This document shows, one piece after another, positions 1 to 12,499 of a DNA stretch of 64,000 nt. A program made the translations under genes and the position numbers. Under the pieces are notes generated by a model. It worked only from the letters and a program-made list of their open reading frames with translations. It was not told the DNA's origin and did not search any database. Within the stretch, counting starts at the first letter, position 1. Each line of letters opens with the position of its first letter. This DNA comes from Kryptolebias marmoratus (taxonomy: Eukaryota > Chordata > Actinopteri > Cyprinodontiformes > Rivulidae), in the NCBI RefSeq assembly GCF_001649575.2, contig NC_051445.1, forward strand, positions 7,788,570 through 7,852,569. The letters run 5' to 3'.

Positions 1-92
1 GAAGCCACGCCGGCGAGACGCCGGGGTCGGAGTGCGCGGACAGGGGCGGAGCGTGGGGGCTTGGAACCCGTTGATAACTGCTTGCAGTTCTA

Positions 93-93
<1 letters not shown>
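1..93. other. GC-rich window edge
   Basis: The first 60 bases are strongly GC-rich with many CpGs, in sharp contrast to the AT-rich DNA after them. They include a short inverted repeat, CCGGCG-aga-CGCCGG. This may be the edge of a CpG island or exon cut off by the window. I translated part of both strands and recognised no protein, so no gene is called. Confidence 0.4.

Positions 94-137
<44 letters not shown>
94..137. repeat. (TTA)n microsatellite
   Basis: An uninterrupted trinucleotide TTA/TAA tract of about 14 units. Confidence 0.95.
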
Positions 138-714
138 GACTTAGGGGTATTCGGTTGCAGATTTTTTGGTATGCTTGAGATCATTTTGTCATTTCTTGAC
201 CTAGTTTAAGTTGACAGACAAGTTGCCCAGACGGGCATCAGTGTTATGTGTGAAAAGACTGAATGAGGGGCTAAAGTTCAACCAGCACAGATACCACTCT
301 GAGCCAACAATGGAGGTAGTCACACAGCTGAGTTTGTGAGTAGGTGTGAAGTGAGGGACGGCGAGAGCAACTGTGCTGGTTCTGTAGAGCTGGATGTGAG
401 TGTTAGCACACATCGTTGTGGGACTTTGCCAGATGATTAGTTCATATGTGAAAGACTATCACCAGATCTTTGCAGCCATGTTGTGGAAATTTTGTGGCGA
501 AAGGAGCTAATGAGACAAAGGTCCACAGTTTGTAGCTACAAAAACAAGTTCAAACCATCATCCCAGCACTACTATACTTGACAGGTCTTTGTGTTCACAT
601 GCTGCATCTGGTGTTCAGCAAACTTTGTTATCAGCAAATGTCTTGTGAATCGAGTGTTTATTGCCTGCCATCAAAAGATAAAGGTAGATGATAATGTTTT
701 TGCCCGTGCCTATG

Positions 715-1430
715 TATGTGTGCCTGTGTGTCTGTCTGTTATCAAAATATGTCATGAACTAGTGGACAAATCTTATTGAACCTTGAAAGTAATCATTGGG
801 TGTAAATCTACATTTGATTAACTTTTGGAGTCGTTCTGATTTAAGATGCCTGCCACAGCCAACTGACCTTTTAAAAACAGAAAAACTGCCTTTAATTCAG
901 TCAGTATTACAAATATTGACCAAAAGTTTGGTGTGGTAGTAAATGATGCTGATCTCCAACACACATTCTGAGCAGTAACAAATTGTGCAAGGACTTTGTT
1001 TGGTATTTGGCCATTAACTATTTGAATACAACTCTGTCAACATAATTCATAAACCTCTGGATAGATTTAAAATACATTTTCAAGAAATTATCATTGGATG
1101 TACATCTAGAATTCATTAACTATTGGAAGCAACCCCCTTCAAGATGTCCACCACAAGCAAACAATCTTAAAACACACACTAAAATGGCTATAATAATCAA
1201 TTTTACAGATAGCTGTTATAGCTGAGAGTCATTCACAACACATACTTTAAATTCTACTCATTGCCCAAGATCTTCAGCATTAACTCTGGGATTTAACCAC
1301 TTTTGTCTGTTAGCAAAATATCTCATTAACTGCTGGACAAAAATGAAACTTTCAGACAGTAATCATTGAATGTACATCTACAGTGTTCCAAATACTTTGT
1401 GGCTTGTTTAGATGCAACTTGCAAAGGCGT
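715..1430. repeat. Interspersed repeat family A, copy 1 (internal units only)
   Basis: This copy contains about 2.5 diverged tandem units. Each unit opens near a 'gtctgttagcaaaat'-like phrase and continues through 'catgaactactgga', 'tggatgtacatctac' and 'aagatggctgccacagc'. The same phrases recur in copies elsewhere in this window, in both orientations. The terminal inverted repeat seen in other copies is not evident here. Confidence 0.7.
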
Positions 1431-2089
1431 ATTGTAACTCATTAAATTAGTCACACTTGTTCATGTTTTTTTTTTCCTCTTTACTGTCATAAACTTTAAT
1501 ATTTAACACTCTGAGCTTTTGTTCTTAGGCAGGACTTTAATGTCTGCGCTCTGATGTAAATTACACAACTGCGATAAAAAATTAAGTAGTACTTTTTAAA
1601 CTCCTAATTACATTTTAAGATTTTATTTTAATTGAATATTTAAAAGCAGAATTGAGAAAACTGAATTATTAATTATCTAATCTATCTTTTTGTTCGATGG
1701 GGTTTCTCCAAATGCGTAAATTAAATGTAATTTTAATTAAGTGATTTATAATTGCTTTCTAATTTGATGTAGTGCTAAAATATTGTATATTAAAGGTTAT
1801 CAATGATGATAAATTTCACATTATGTAAGTTCTGGTGAACAGATATCTCATCCAAGTTGAAACGTTTTCATTTAAAACATTTTTGAACTGTTTTTATTTA
1901 TCTCTTGTGAAGCAGATTGCAAAGACATTGATTTGCAGTTAAGGAACAAACTTCTGAATTAAACTCAAACCTAAAAATTTGAGCAAAGTCATTTCAAAAG
2001 CTCCAGGGGGGGATTCCTTGTTCAGAAGGCAGAGGGATGATGTTTATGTCAGAGAACTTTTATGTTTGACACGAAAAGCCAGAGTGTGA

Positions 2090-2225
2090 TGAATTCTGCT
2101 GGCTGCTCCGGTGACTGGTGCCATGACAGAATAACATAGGTCTAGTCCTCTCTTCCCTCGATCGCATTAAGTGCCAGCACGCTCCAATTAGACAACTTTA
2201 ATTCCCTTATAAACAAGGTAAAAAA
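2090..2225. promoter_or_regulatory. Candidate conserved non-coding element
   Basis: A complex, non-repetitive block in repeat-poor DNA with homeodomain-like ATTA/TTAATT cores and no open frame. It resembles fish conserved non-coding elements in composition only; conservation was not tested. Confidence 0.2.
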
Positions 2226-2517
2226 AACACTGTAATCAGAGGGTTACAGAGAGTTTTGACCAAAGTGGCGAAAAGAGAAAGGACAGGCGAAGAGACGTGG
2301 CAGCGAGGGAGAAGAGATAGAGACCGGGTGAATCTGGGTGGAAAGACAAAACTGGGAGAAAATAAAAAAAACAGAAAAAAGAAAAAAATATGAGGGAGAT
2401 TTGAGAGACATAAGGAAAAAGGCAGTATTAATATTCACAGACTCCCAGCCCTTCCTAAATATTTTATTACTTCCAGCTGTTTGATGTTAAGGGGACTCAC
2501 CAGAGAGCCCCCCTACT

Positions 2518-2541
2518 CACACACACACACATACACACACA
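2518..2541. repeat. (CA)n microsatellite
   Basis: A short dinucleotide tract with one interruption. It is followed by a CA-rich degenerate stretch to about 2830. Confidence 0.9.
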
Positions 2542-3419
2542 GAAAAACTCAGATTTATAAAAATGGATTTGTGCACACCATCACACAGCCACACGCAAGT
2601 AAATACCAACAAAAATATGAACCCCAACAAACACAGACATGAGACCAGTAAACACATACTTATTCCATGTATGTGCACAGTGGGAAACACACACGGATGC
2701 ATGCATGGCTGCAGACTATCACACATCAAACATCACAAAATGTTGCTGCATTCCTCTACATAACCGTAACACGCAAATGTGGATCCACAAAAACTGAAAA
2801 GCAAACATAAACACATAAAACTGAGTGTGCATCGATCATAATCTGCCTTTCGTATTTATTCATTTATTTATTGGCCTATTTATTCATTTGTGTATTCATT
2901 CTTCATTGGACTGACTTTTCTTTTCATTTGCAAGCTGTGTTCCGAGGGGAGCGCGGGAGAACATTCATCTTCTGATGAGAGCAGTCATTAATTCAGAACA
3001 GGCCCATCCCTCCTTCTCTCGCTTTGTCAGTCTGTCTCTTTCTGTCTGTCCATCAGACGAGCTCTGACTCTCTGTCTCTGTCCGTCAGTCCCTTTTCTCC
3101 CACTGTTTTCCCTCCCTGTATCTTTTTTTTTTCTTCATCTGTAATTTCCCTCTGCATCTCTATGGGACCACACTGAGTAGATTAATTATGAAACTAGACG
3201 ATGTAATTTCTGGAGAAATTGCGATGAGATTGCCTAAACTGCCAGTCCCCTGTCTCATGCTAACTACTATCAGCTGTGAGAGAATGTTTCAGCTGAGGTT
3301 GGGATAGTGAGGTCAAGTGCAACAGTCTGTCTGACTCATACTAAATGACTGCTTTTGAAGAAAAAACTGTAACTGACGTTTTTTGGAAAGACTATTCCTC
3401 ACATTTCTGAAGTGAAATT

Positions 3420-4627
3420 AAAGGCCTAGCATTCCTTGAAGCATTGTATTCCGCCCTCTGCCTCTTTAAACTAATCCTTTGTTAAGAATTGTTGGCTTTG
3501 TAGCCGTTTTGGTTGAACCTTGAATACAACATTATGCAAAATCTCTTGCAATATTATGAGATGTTATGCCAGAGTATGTATTGTGAAAGACTCTTAGCTA
3601 CTACTATATCAAATTTTAGCTAAATATTTATAAAATAGACTGTGCTATAACCATTTTGTGTTGGTGAATGTCAGTACTGAAGAGGCTATCTTGACTTGGG
3701 TTGACAGTTGTGGATAGATATCCAAAGATTCTTTATGAAAATTTCATTAAAATTTTTCCAGTGGTTCGTGGAAATTTCGCTAAAAGACAAACAGGTTTGA
3801 CTCCACCAGTGTCAGGATTTGGGTTTTCTTTGTGTTTTTGTTTATCAGTTTATTGCTTTTATTGTCTTGTTTCAGTTTGGGTTTATTGTTTATTTTATTC
3901 AGTTGTCTTTGTTAGCCTTGTCTTAGTTCAGTTCTTGTTTCGTGTCATCATTCACTTCTCCTCAGTCAGTCTCTTGTTTTCCTGCCACGCCCATCTTCAC
4001 CTGATCCTAGTTGTTATCACTCACCTGTGTCCACTTCACCTAATTTCCCTCTGTTTTAAAACCCGGTCATGTCCTCCACTGAATGCTGGTTGTCCCTCTC
4101 GTCTTGTGTCTCAGGTTTGCGTTTCTTAGTTTTGGATTATTGTATGTTTGGTTTTGCTGCCACGTCAGCCTTTGTTTTTGATTATCTTTTATTTTAATAA
4201 ATTAGTTTCTTTTTGAAAGATGAGTCTGCGCTCTGGGTTCGCCTCCTTCTCCGCCCAACATGACAAACAGTTAATGCTAAAGTTTGACGCAAAGATCTTG
4301 CAAGAGTGTCACTTAGAGTATGTGTTGTGAATGACTGTCAGCTACAACCACATCAAATGTTAACACAATATCTGTCAAATTTACTGAGGTATAGCCATTT
4401 TGTGTTTTCTAAGGTCAGTTGGCTGTGGTTGCAATCTTGAATTGGTTTGGCTCCAAAAGTTTAGTTGTAATCAGTTGTAGAGGTGCATCCCATGATTACT
4501 TTCTGAAAGTTTCATAAAACAAAAAATCTGTTCAGTGGTTCATGAAATATTTTGGTGACAAACACACTCAAAAGAATACACACACAAACAAGGGCAAACA
4601 CATTGTTACACAGTGAGCGATAAAAAT
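3420..4627 (-). repeat. Interspersed repeat family A, copy 2, with nested LTR
   Basis: It begins with the family's terminal motif (aaggcctagcattccttgaa) and runs in the reverse sense through the internal unit. It ends at a 'gagcgataa' motif like the other copies. The copy is interrupted at 3810-4265 by an LTR-like insertion; sequence on the two sides reads on as one repeat when the insertion is removed. Confidence 0.75.
3810..4265 (+). mobile_element. Solo LTR-like element (456 bp)
   Basis: It starts TGTCAGG and ends CATGACA, so it has the TG...CA termini of LTRs. Inside are a TATA-like TTTTAAAA at 4054-4061 and an AATAAA poly(A) signal at 4196-4201, in the order expected for U3-R-U5. The flanking 5-mers are accag (3805-3809) and aacag (4266-4270), a target duplication with one mismatch. 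No gag or pol sequence is adjacent, so it reads as a solo LTR. A second copy of nearly equal length lies at 52690-53143. The 142-codon open frame over this element is not a gene. Confidence 0.75.
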
Positions 4628-5847
4628 GTAGAAATAAACGCAAGTTAAAAAGAGTCACATTTAGTTTTCTCTGGACGTCCTACATTCTTTTTGTAGGATT
4701 TATGGAGCAGTTTAGGGTATTCTTGTCGTCAACTTCAGTCTGATTATACATATTTGTGGTTTCTAGAAATTTGACTTACTGCTCTGAACAAACTCACTGC
4801 ATTGCTGCACTTTTTTTTTCTCATTTGGTTCTGCTAAAGCCCTTTGTCTTCTGCACCCACTCTGTGTCTTAACACATTTTTTTAAGAAATGCGGGGCTAA
4901 CTATTTTTACACAAAGCTGTTTTGATCTGAAAATAGTTTTACTGTAGACATATTTTAGCTTCCCCCCCCTCCCCCCCATATTCCTTCCCTGCGCCTCTCT
5001 CTCATCCCACTCTTTACTTCTGATCCATCTACCCCCTGTGTTTCCAAGCATGTTAATCAGCAGATTGTTAATGAAGGGCTGAGTTCAAAGACACACACAG
5101 TGAAAGAGAGAAGGGGGAACAGGCGCGGAGCGATGAGGAAAGGAGGAGTTCTGGACTGACTGTCTGTTTGTCAAAACAGGTCCACCCGTCTGTCTCTCTG
5201 CCTGTTATCTCCTCTGATGTGACTCCCTCATCAAGCCCTCTGCGAGGACCACAAACACCGCATTTGCTCTTTGGGTTTCCCTTTCATGTTCCATTAAATT
5301 TGAGTATGAAGGAAACCGAGAGACAGCCAGGGAAAGTGTGAGAGATTAATTACACGTTTGAATAATGGAGATTAATTAGTATTATTTAAAAATTGACAGT
5401 ATCAACTAGTTGTCAAACATTTTGTGAAACACAAACCCATGGAAAGCTTGCTTTAATGGGTGAATTTATGTCTCACTGTGGCAGCCTATATGTTATCACT
5501 TCACATCTTTCCCCTCCTTCCTGTGTTTCTTAAAAGCCGAACATCAGTTCCACTGGCATCCATAATTGCTGTTTTGTGCATACAGGATAATTTTTATCTT
5601 TATTCTTACCTATATTAAATTATTCAAGCATGGTATGATCTTCCTGACATTTATATTTTGTTACTGTTCTACTGGTATGACAAACCACCAGCATTATGAG
5701 AGAAAACAGCATGTTGTTAAGTTAAATGTACTTTGGAAACAATCTTTTGACATCTCTGCTTTTATAAATGAAATAACTTTCTTGATTTGTTTGTAGCATC
5801 ATGTGAAAATTTAGATTTTAAAACAAGTTCTATATATTATATACGTA

Positions 5848-7659
5848 TAAAGGCCCAGCTTTCCTTGAAGGAATGCATATCACCCACTGACTTAAATGCC
5901 GACTAAGATGATTTTATGTGGAGAAATGACAAAGATACAGCCATTATGGTCAAACCTTAAAAATACCAATATACACAAATGCAATATGCATACACTTCAC
6001 CTTCGTCTTTGGCGGCATGTTATAATAATGCACACTAGATTAATAGAAAAATAATAGATTCTGCTATGTCGTATCGCCATGACTTCATGGTATCCCAGAA
6101 CTTCTAAACCAAACGCCGGTGTTGGAGAAAGCCTTTTACATGTTTTAGCAGCCTCTTTGGTTCTCATACATGCTGAGAAGGGGAAGCAAGGGGGCATACA
6201 TTTGGTTGCAATCTACAGTATTGCTGCAAAATGTTGCTAAATCTTACAAGTTGTTCATAGAGAAAAATCAGACCCAGAGGCTGTGAAGACGTCACTCTGT
6301 CTCTGAAAAACACTATTTGGTATTTTCCACTCTCAGCCCAAGTTTGAAAAGAAACAGAAAAGGGAGAGAAAAAGAAGGCTGAGACTTAAGAGATTATGAG
6401 CTTTCAAACCACATCCCCCACACCACACCCTTTTTAACAGCGCCAAATTTTCCCCAAAATATATCAGATGTAGCATATGATAGCCAAATAGCTGTGAAAT
6501 CTGTGATAAATCAAGGGATAAGTTTCACTCGAGGGGAATGGAAGCATTTTAAGGGAGAGATTTGCATCTTTTCAAGTCTTTACAATAAAAAAGGGGGGAA
6601 AAAGCTAAACGTGCTAGCATACAGGCTAGCACACAAATCTGCTCATATTTATTAATTCCCGCATCATTTAATGAAAAACATATCAAATAAAAAATTCATT
6701 GTCATGAAAAAGGCACCTCTTTAAATGATGAAAACAGATAAAGGTAAGTTTATTTGTTAATTTTTAAATTTAGAAAATCCTGCTGTTTAATTTGAATGTA
6801 AAAGTTGCACACTTTAAATTTTACCATAAATATGGTTTTCAAGAGCCTTTTCCAACAATGTGAAATAATAAAAGCCATAAATTTTACTCTTTGCTAGTAA
6901 AGTATTTTTTATTGACTGCATACTCTGATAAACAACTCAATAATATTTTCAAAGAAAATATTAACCTTTTTATGCACTGTCAAAAAGGGCAACACAATTT
7001 GCTTTTAGGGACAGACACTGATGTGTAGCTGACCTAAGGTGAAAGGGAGATCATATAAAAACATTCAAACACAAATAACTTATTTTTTTATTGCCCACCA
7101 CAAAAGGCAAATGCAGACAAATCAATGTGTTTGTGTTTGCATGTATTTTAAAGATATTAAGGTAAAACTGGTGTGTTACTGTCTGAGCATCACCCAACAC
7201 TTCCTGTACTTCGAGAGCAACACATTGTCCAACATCTTTGCTGCTGGAGTCAACCCTGTGTCTGTTAGGAAAATATTTCATAAACTACTGGATGTATTTC
7301 AGTGAACCTCTCAAAGCAATCATTGGCTGTACATCTACAACCTATTACCTTTTGGATCTAACCCAATGCAAGATGGCCACCTCAGCTAACTGACCTCAGC
7401 CTTCAGAAAAATGGCAAAACCTCAGTAACTTTTAAAGATATTGAGCTAAAACTTGGGATAGCAGCTGACAGTCATTCACAATGCATACTCCAACAACTAA
7501 CAGATTTTGCGAGATCATGTTGGATCAGATTCTGCATATTGTCATTTTCAAGGTTTGACCAAACAAGCTACAAAGTAAAAAGCGGATCATCTTAGTCGAA
7601 AACTCTGACATGGAAGATAATGGGTGATATGCATTCCTTCAAGGAATGCTAGGCCTTTA
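5848..7659. mobile_element. TIR-bearing element, repeat family A, copy 3
   Basis: The left end starts taaaggcc and carries the near-palindrome around 'ttccttgaaggaatgcat'. The right end is its inverted counterpart and finishes ggccttta at 7659. Similarity between the inverted ends continues inward for roughly 110-120 bp, to 'ggtcaaacctt'. The middle (about 6000-7030) differs from the ends, and 7130-7560 contains the family's internal tandem unit. No transposase frame is visible. It looks like a non-autonomous DNA transposon; the superfamily is not assigned and target duplications are unclear. Confidence 0.6.
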
Positions 7660-8377
7660 TTTACATCATGACTTAGACTGCATTGGACTTGAACTAACTG
7701 CTGTTAAGATGTATTTCATTGATAAAAAACTTATTTTAAAACCAGGATTATTTCAAAGCTCTGGCCTTGTAGCATTTTGTCCATTAGCAAGAGCCTTTGC
7801 TTTCAGCAGCTATAAATGAAGCTGAATAATTGCAGTTACATACAACGTTGAGTGCTGCGGTTTATAACCTTCTCGGAGAGGAGACAATCATTATGATGTA
7901 TAAAGTTTAAAATCTGAACTCTCTTTCTACCTACATGTGTACATTTTTCCAGCTTTACTAATCCCAGAAGAGTTTGTACACGTTTCATCTGCTCCTATCA
8001 ACACCGTATTCTCGTCTCTATTCTCTCACACCTGGAGACTCTGTGTGCTATTAACAAGATTGCACTGCTAGACTTTGTTTGAGCTTATATAGGCTTGGTT
8101 TGTTTGAGTTTTTGAGATGTACACTAAAGTAACGAGGTCCCTGGTTGAACTCTCACAAGATCAAGATGATGGAAGTGAAGAAAAACTAAACAGCGGGCAT
8201 CCGCCTCATACTTAGCTCTACAGGGTGCATTTGTGTGTGTGTGCTAGTGTGCATCTATGTTTAGGGTGTTTGTGTATCCTTTCTCCAGCAGGACCCCCAG
8301 ATCAAAACCGCAACCCACTCTCCCTCCCCATGCCTCTCTCTTTCGCTCTTTCTCCATCTCTCCACCCCCTCTCTCAT

Positions 8378-8470
8378 TAAAAACTGCAGGCCCTGGTTTC
8401 TAATTAAATCCCACTTGAAAAGTTTTAAAGTCAGCCTCAGATTGATTCAATTTGCATTTCTGAACAGAGA
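8378..8470. promoter_or_regulatory. Candidate conserved non-coding element
   Basis: An AT-rich, non-repetitive block with several TAATTA-type homeodomain cores, just after a pyrimidine-rich tract. The 178-codon frame starting at 8474 overlaps low-complexity TG/CA DNA and is not convincing as a gene. Functional status is inferred from composition only. Confidence 0.2.
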
Positions 8471-9356
8471 ACATTGCCTAAAAGGATTAATAAATTGGAC
8501 GAAAAAATGCCTTCTTTCTGCGCCATGCCGTCAGAGCTTGTAAGACAACATCCAAAGAGAAATACTCATCTCCCTCCCCCAACAAGCGTCTATCCAACAT
8601 ATGCTCTTGCAGTTTTTCTTGCAAGTGCCTCCCAGGATGCCAGCAGAGATGGGAAGTGTGTATCAGGACAGTGTGTGTGCTCTTCAATGTCCTCGTCCAT
8701 GGAAAATGACGAGAGCATGAGCCCTCTGAGACTCAGTTGTGAGGGAACACACACACACATACACACAGTGTGCCTCTCACATTGTGTATGTGTCGAGGCA
8801 TTTATGTGCGAGAGGGGTGACTTTGTTGTGCTGTGCCAAAGGGCTGAAAGTGACAAGGAGACACAGTGCGGGAAAATCTTCTCTCCTCTGCCTGCATGTG
8901 CAGAAACAGGCTGCGATGATGGAGCCATGCCATTGGCGAGTGGACACCTTCAGCAAGATGTCTGGAAATCCAAAAACCCGTTGCCAGCTACCAGAGCCAA
9001 ATTCACTTAGTGTGATAACTTTAAAAGAGCAAAAGTGAAACATGCCAAACAAAAACGCTGATGCTGCTCTCAAAAGATGGGGGGAAAAGAATTTTAGTGT
9101 GAATCGATATGGCAGATACAATTTGAAGCTACAAGTGTACAGGTTTATTGTGTGATAGCAATATATGGCATTTGAGGCAGTCCTAACAAGGAATGCATTT
9201 TCAAATTTCACATGAAATCTAGAAATGGTGTTTAAATTTGCAAATTAAACAGGTGCATAACGTGAAGAGAAATTGCATGTTTTGAGTGTGTAGAAATACA
9301 TCACTGTCTGTCATTTTCAGTGTTTTTAACAACACAATGTAGATTATGGAATACTT

Positions 9357-9740
9357 AAAAGATTAGTATTCCTTTAAAGAATACATATTGCCCACCGCCT
9401 AGACTAAGATTATGTTATGTTAAAAAAATGATGGAGTTAAAACTAATTTGGTTACCTTAATGATAACATTAAGCACAATCTCATATGATATTGCAGTGTC
9501 TGCTAGCACTTGGAGTATATGTTGTGAATGACCGTTAGCTACTGCCACACCAAATTTTAAATCTCATTATCTTTAAAACTCACTGAGGTATATCCATTTT
9601 TCTTTTCGAGGTTGATTAGCTTTAAATTGAGCTGACTCCAAAAATTGAAAACACTTGTACATGTACATCAAATCGTTACTTTCTGAAAGTGTCATAAAAC
9701 ATTATCATCTTTTGCCTTTAGGCGATAATATTATTGCTAA
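9357..9740 (-). repeat. Interspersed repeat family A, copy 4
   Basis: It starts with a diverged terminal motif ('tagtattcctttaaagaata', then 'cccaccgcc') and ends with 'gcctttaggcgataat', matching the ends of other family A copies. It contains about one internal unit. Confidence 0.7.
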
Positions 9741-10489
9741 TTAAAGGCATTTCCAGTTTGTTTCACCTAAAGAAAGTAAGTTATATGTTGAGCAGACTGT
9801 TGAATTGAAAACATTGTCGCTGCACTAACTCGTATAGTGGCTAATGGACCTTCTTAGATTATCGGTGGCCCAGTGACAAACAAAGAATCTACAGTCGGCA
9901 TGGCTCGACAACACTTGGACAGAGACAGAGAGACACAATAATCTGATGATTTTCAAAACATATTTGATTACCTGATCTAAGAAGAAACTAAATTCTTGTA
10001 GTCAGTGAAAGACAAAACAAAAATGTTCAAAGTAAAATGCACGATCTAAGACAGAATAAAAGTCCAAAAAGTTGATGTCAGCGAGTGCCAGAGATGGTGA
10101 TCAGATGTACTGTGCAGTCAAAAGAAAGCCCAGAAAAAACTTCAGTCAGAATTAATGTAGGAGTCCATGCTTTATAAAAGACAACACTGACCCCTAGTGA
10201 TACCACAGAGTATTATTCCAAAATTTTAATATGTGTAATAATTATTGTTTATGCAAGCAATGTCACAATCATGTTTTTGCATGAGCAAACTGCTCATCCA
10301 TGCTTTTGAATAGAACAAGATATTTGGTACATGTATGTTCCTATGGGTGAATGTGTGTTTTAGAGAATTAAAGTGTGTAAGTGTGTGTTTATTCCTTTAA
10401 CATTCATGAAAGTGTTGTACCTATGCAGTTTGGGTGTGAGGTGTGTGTGCGAGTTCTAATATTGGTGCCGAGTGAATTGGAGCTTCCTT

Positions 10490-10790
10490 TGATGCGATGA
10501 AGGCTGACAAGCGTGAAACAGGTCCAAGCAGGCACGTGGGCGCTGCCAATTAACCCTTTTCACCGTGTGAAACCAAACATAATTGCCTGGTGTGCAGGGG
10601 GCCAATAGGCCATGGCCTGCCCAGCGTAGGCTGAAATGGGCATTAGCTGTGCTGCCAGGTGACCATTACACACAATTGAACTGCTGGGTGTCTCTCCAAA
10701 TCACATAGTTACAGTTGCTACTCTGACCTAATTGGCATGAAATGGACCAAATGGATCCTAATTTTAATTTTCACACCTTTGCAACTTATC
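10490..10790. promoter_or_regulatory. Candidate conserved non-coding element / distal enhancer
   Basis: A roughly 300-bp block of balanced base composition in AT-rich DNA, free of repeats and long open frames. It has many short homeodomain-like and CCAAT-like words (for example 'ccaattaaccc', 'cctaattggca'). It lies about 1.7 kb upstream of the scmh1 promoter region. Cross-species conservation was not tested. Confidence 0.3.
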
Positions 10791-11439
10791 TGAAATATCT
10801 TTATAGATACAGTACTAGGCCCCATTGTAACAAATAAAACATTTTCCTAATAGTATGCTTATTTCACCAAAGGGAATGATTATGTTTAGAAATATAATGC
10901 ATTTTTGTAACCATCTTAACAGGAACAAATAGTGGTTAATAAATCAAGTTTTGTGGGCACTGATGATCAAATGTTATTCATGTTCTGCTCAAGGCAAAAC
11001 CCCACACTTTTAGTTTTTCACACAAAACTAGAGCACCGCTTAAAATAAACCAGAGCAGGCCTTTGTGCTGTTGCAGCAGCATCATTTGCTAAAATCCACA
11101 CTTATTATTCAGATATTCTTGTCATCAATTAATGATCATGTTTATCAAGAATGTGTAACTGCTTAGTATCTGTTTCACATAAGAGAAATATGAAAAAAAA
11201 ACTTACAAAAAAACATTTGCTGCATTCTTTAAGAAACTGAAGCATTATATCGTGCAAGGAATTGTGTGAAAAAACAGCAAATATATATTATTGTTTATAT
11301 AAGGATGTTGAAATGCAGTTTTTGTAGAAGAGTCATTAAGTCTAAACATGCCTACAGAATTGTTCAAGTCATTAAACACTTTTCACAATTTTTGGAGCTT
11401 GTGTTTCAACAAATTTGTTCATCTTTTTTAACAGCAATC

Positions 11440-11706
11440 TCACAATCTGGTGCTTATCTCCAGCAGAGACTGTGCAAGAGGCGGGGGGCAGATCGCAAGT
11501 CCATCACAGGGCCACATAGAGACAAACAACCATTCACACACTCACACCTAGGGACAATTTTAAGAGTTCCCAATTTGTGGTTCCTAGTTTGTGGTCTGTG
11601 GGAGGAAACCCATGTTTGCACAGGAAGAACATGCAAACTCCACCCAGAAAGGCCCCAGGCCGGGATGCTGGGAGGCGACAGCTCTAACCACTGCGCCGCT
11701 GTACCA
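11440..11706 (+). repeat. Interspersed repeat family B, copy 1
   Basis: This contains the phrases 'aagtccatcacagggccac', 'acaaacaaccattcacac', 'gtgggaggaaacc' and 'ctctaaccactgcgccgc'. These are widespread in fish genomes as a dispersed retroelement-related repeat. A second copy in this window is at 42604-42870. The overlapping 156-codon frame is repeat-derived and not a gene. Confidence 0.75.
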
Positions 11707-12499
11707 CCCGACTATACTTATCATCCATTAAAATAAATGGTCATTGTTAGACTGAATAAGTCAAAGAGAGTTTGATCAGTTCTCAATCGGCCTCTCTGTA
11801 TGTACACACAGTAGTAATATGAAAGCACAGACAAACAGTTGCGGTGAGTTACAACAGCAGCACCTAAAAGCAAAATTACTGCAACTAAATACATAATTCT
11901 AACACAGAAAACAAATGACTGCACATATGGGACAAATTACATTTGAAACCACACCTGTAAGTTAAAAATAAAACAAAAAAGGTTTGTATGAACTGCTTGA
12001 ATAAAAGTCCTAAAATAACATTATGGTTAATTTTTTTGCCTATGCCAGGAAAATAATAACAAGACTTTGCAAACACTTGACATGTTATATTAATAATAAT
12101 TGTGTGTGTGTGAGGGGGGGGGGGCTTAGTTATTTTAATAATTCAGCACGCAAAGACCTACAGGAAATATGCACTCACTTATTGTCTGTAGTTCTACTGC
12201 CTTGGTTTGCATTATTCCACCAATCAGTGGGTAAGAGGTGAGGTATGATATGGACATATCACCAATCCATCACAGGACAGGCGATAAACAAAACAAAAAA
12301 TAGGTAAATCTACAGTAACAATAAAAATTTTGAGCACATCTAGTAAAAATGTATATTACATCACTGTTATTGCTGTGTAAAAATAAAAGATGGATGCAAA
12401 GATAGAGATTTATTTACAACAAGGGTTAAATTAGGAGATTTATATTTCTGTTTGAGCTTGTAATACCACCGTCTGGCCGCTAGGGGTCATCGTTTTGTC

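Larger units (their letters stand above)
138..12440. other. Intergenic region upstream of scmh1
   Basis: No exon with coding character was found here. The open frames are short, overlap low-complexity or repeat DNA, and lack convincing splice sites. The stretch holds interspersed repeats, simple repeats and a few compositionally distinct blocks listed separately. In human the gene beyond the SCMH1 5' end is FOXO6; I saw no forkhead coding sequence here. Confidence 0.6.

Noticed and set aside
3701..4129. 142-codon open frame on +
   Set aside because: It lies over the solo LTR and family A repeat; the peptide is low-complexity and hydrophobic and the second LTR copy does not keep the same frame.
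8474..9211. Overlapping open frames up to 178 codons on both strands
   Set aside because: They cross TG/CA-rich simple sequence, overlap each other on both strands, and show no domain or splice support.
11266..11736. 156-codon open frame on +
   Set aside because: More than half is family B repeat; no homology or conserved start.
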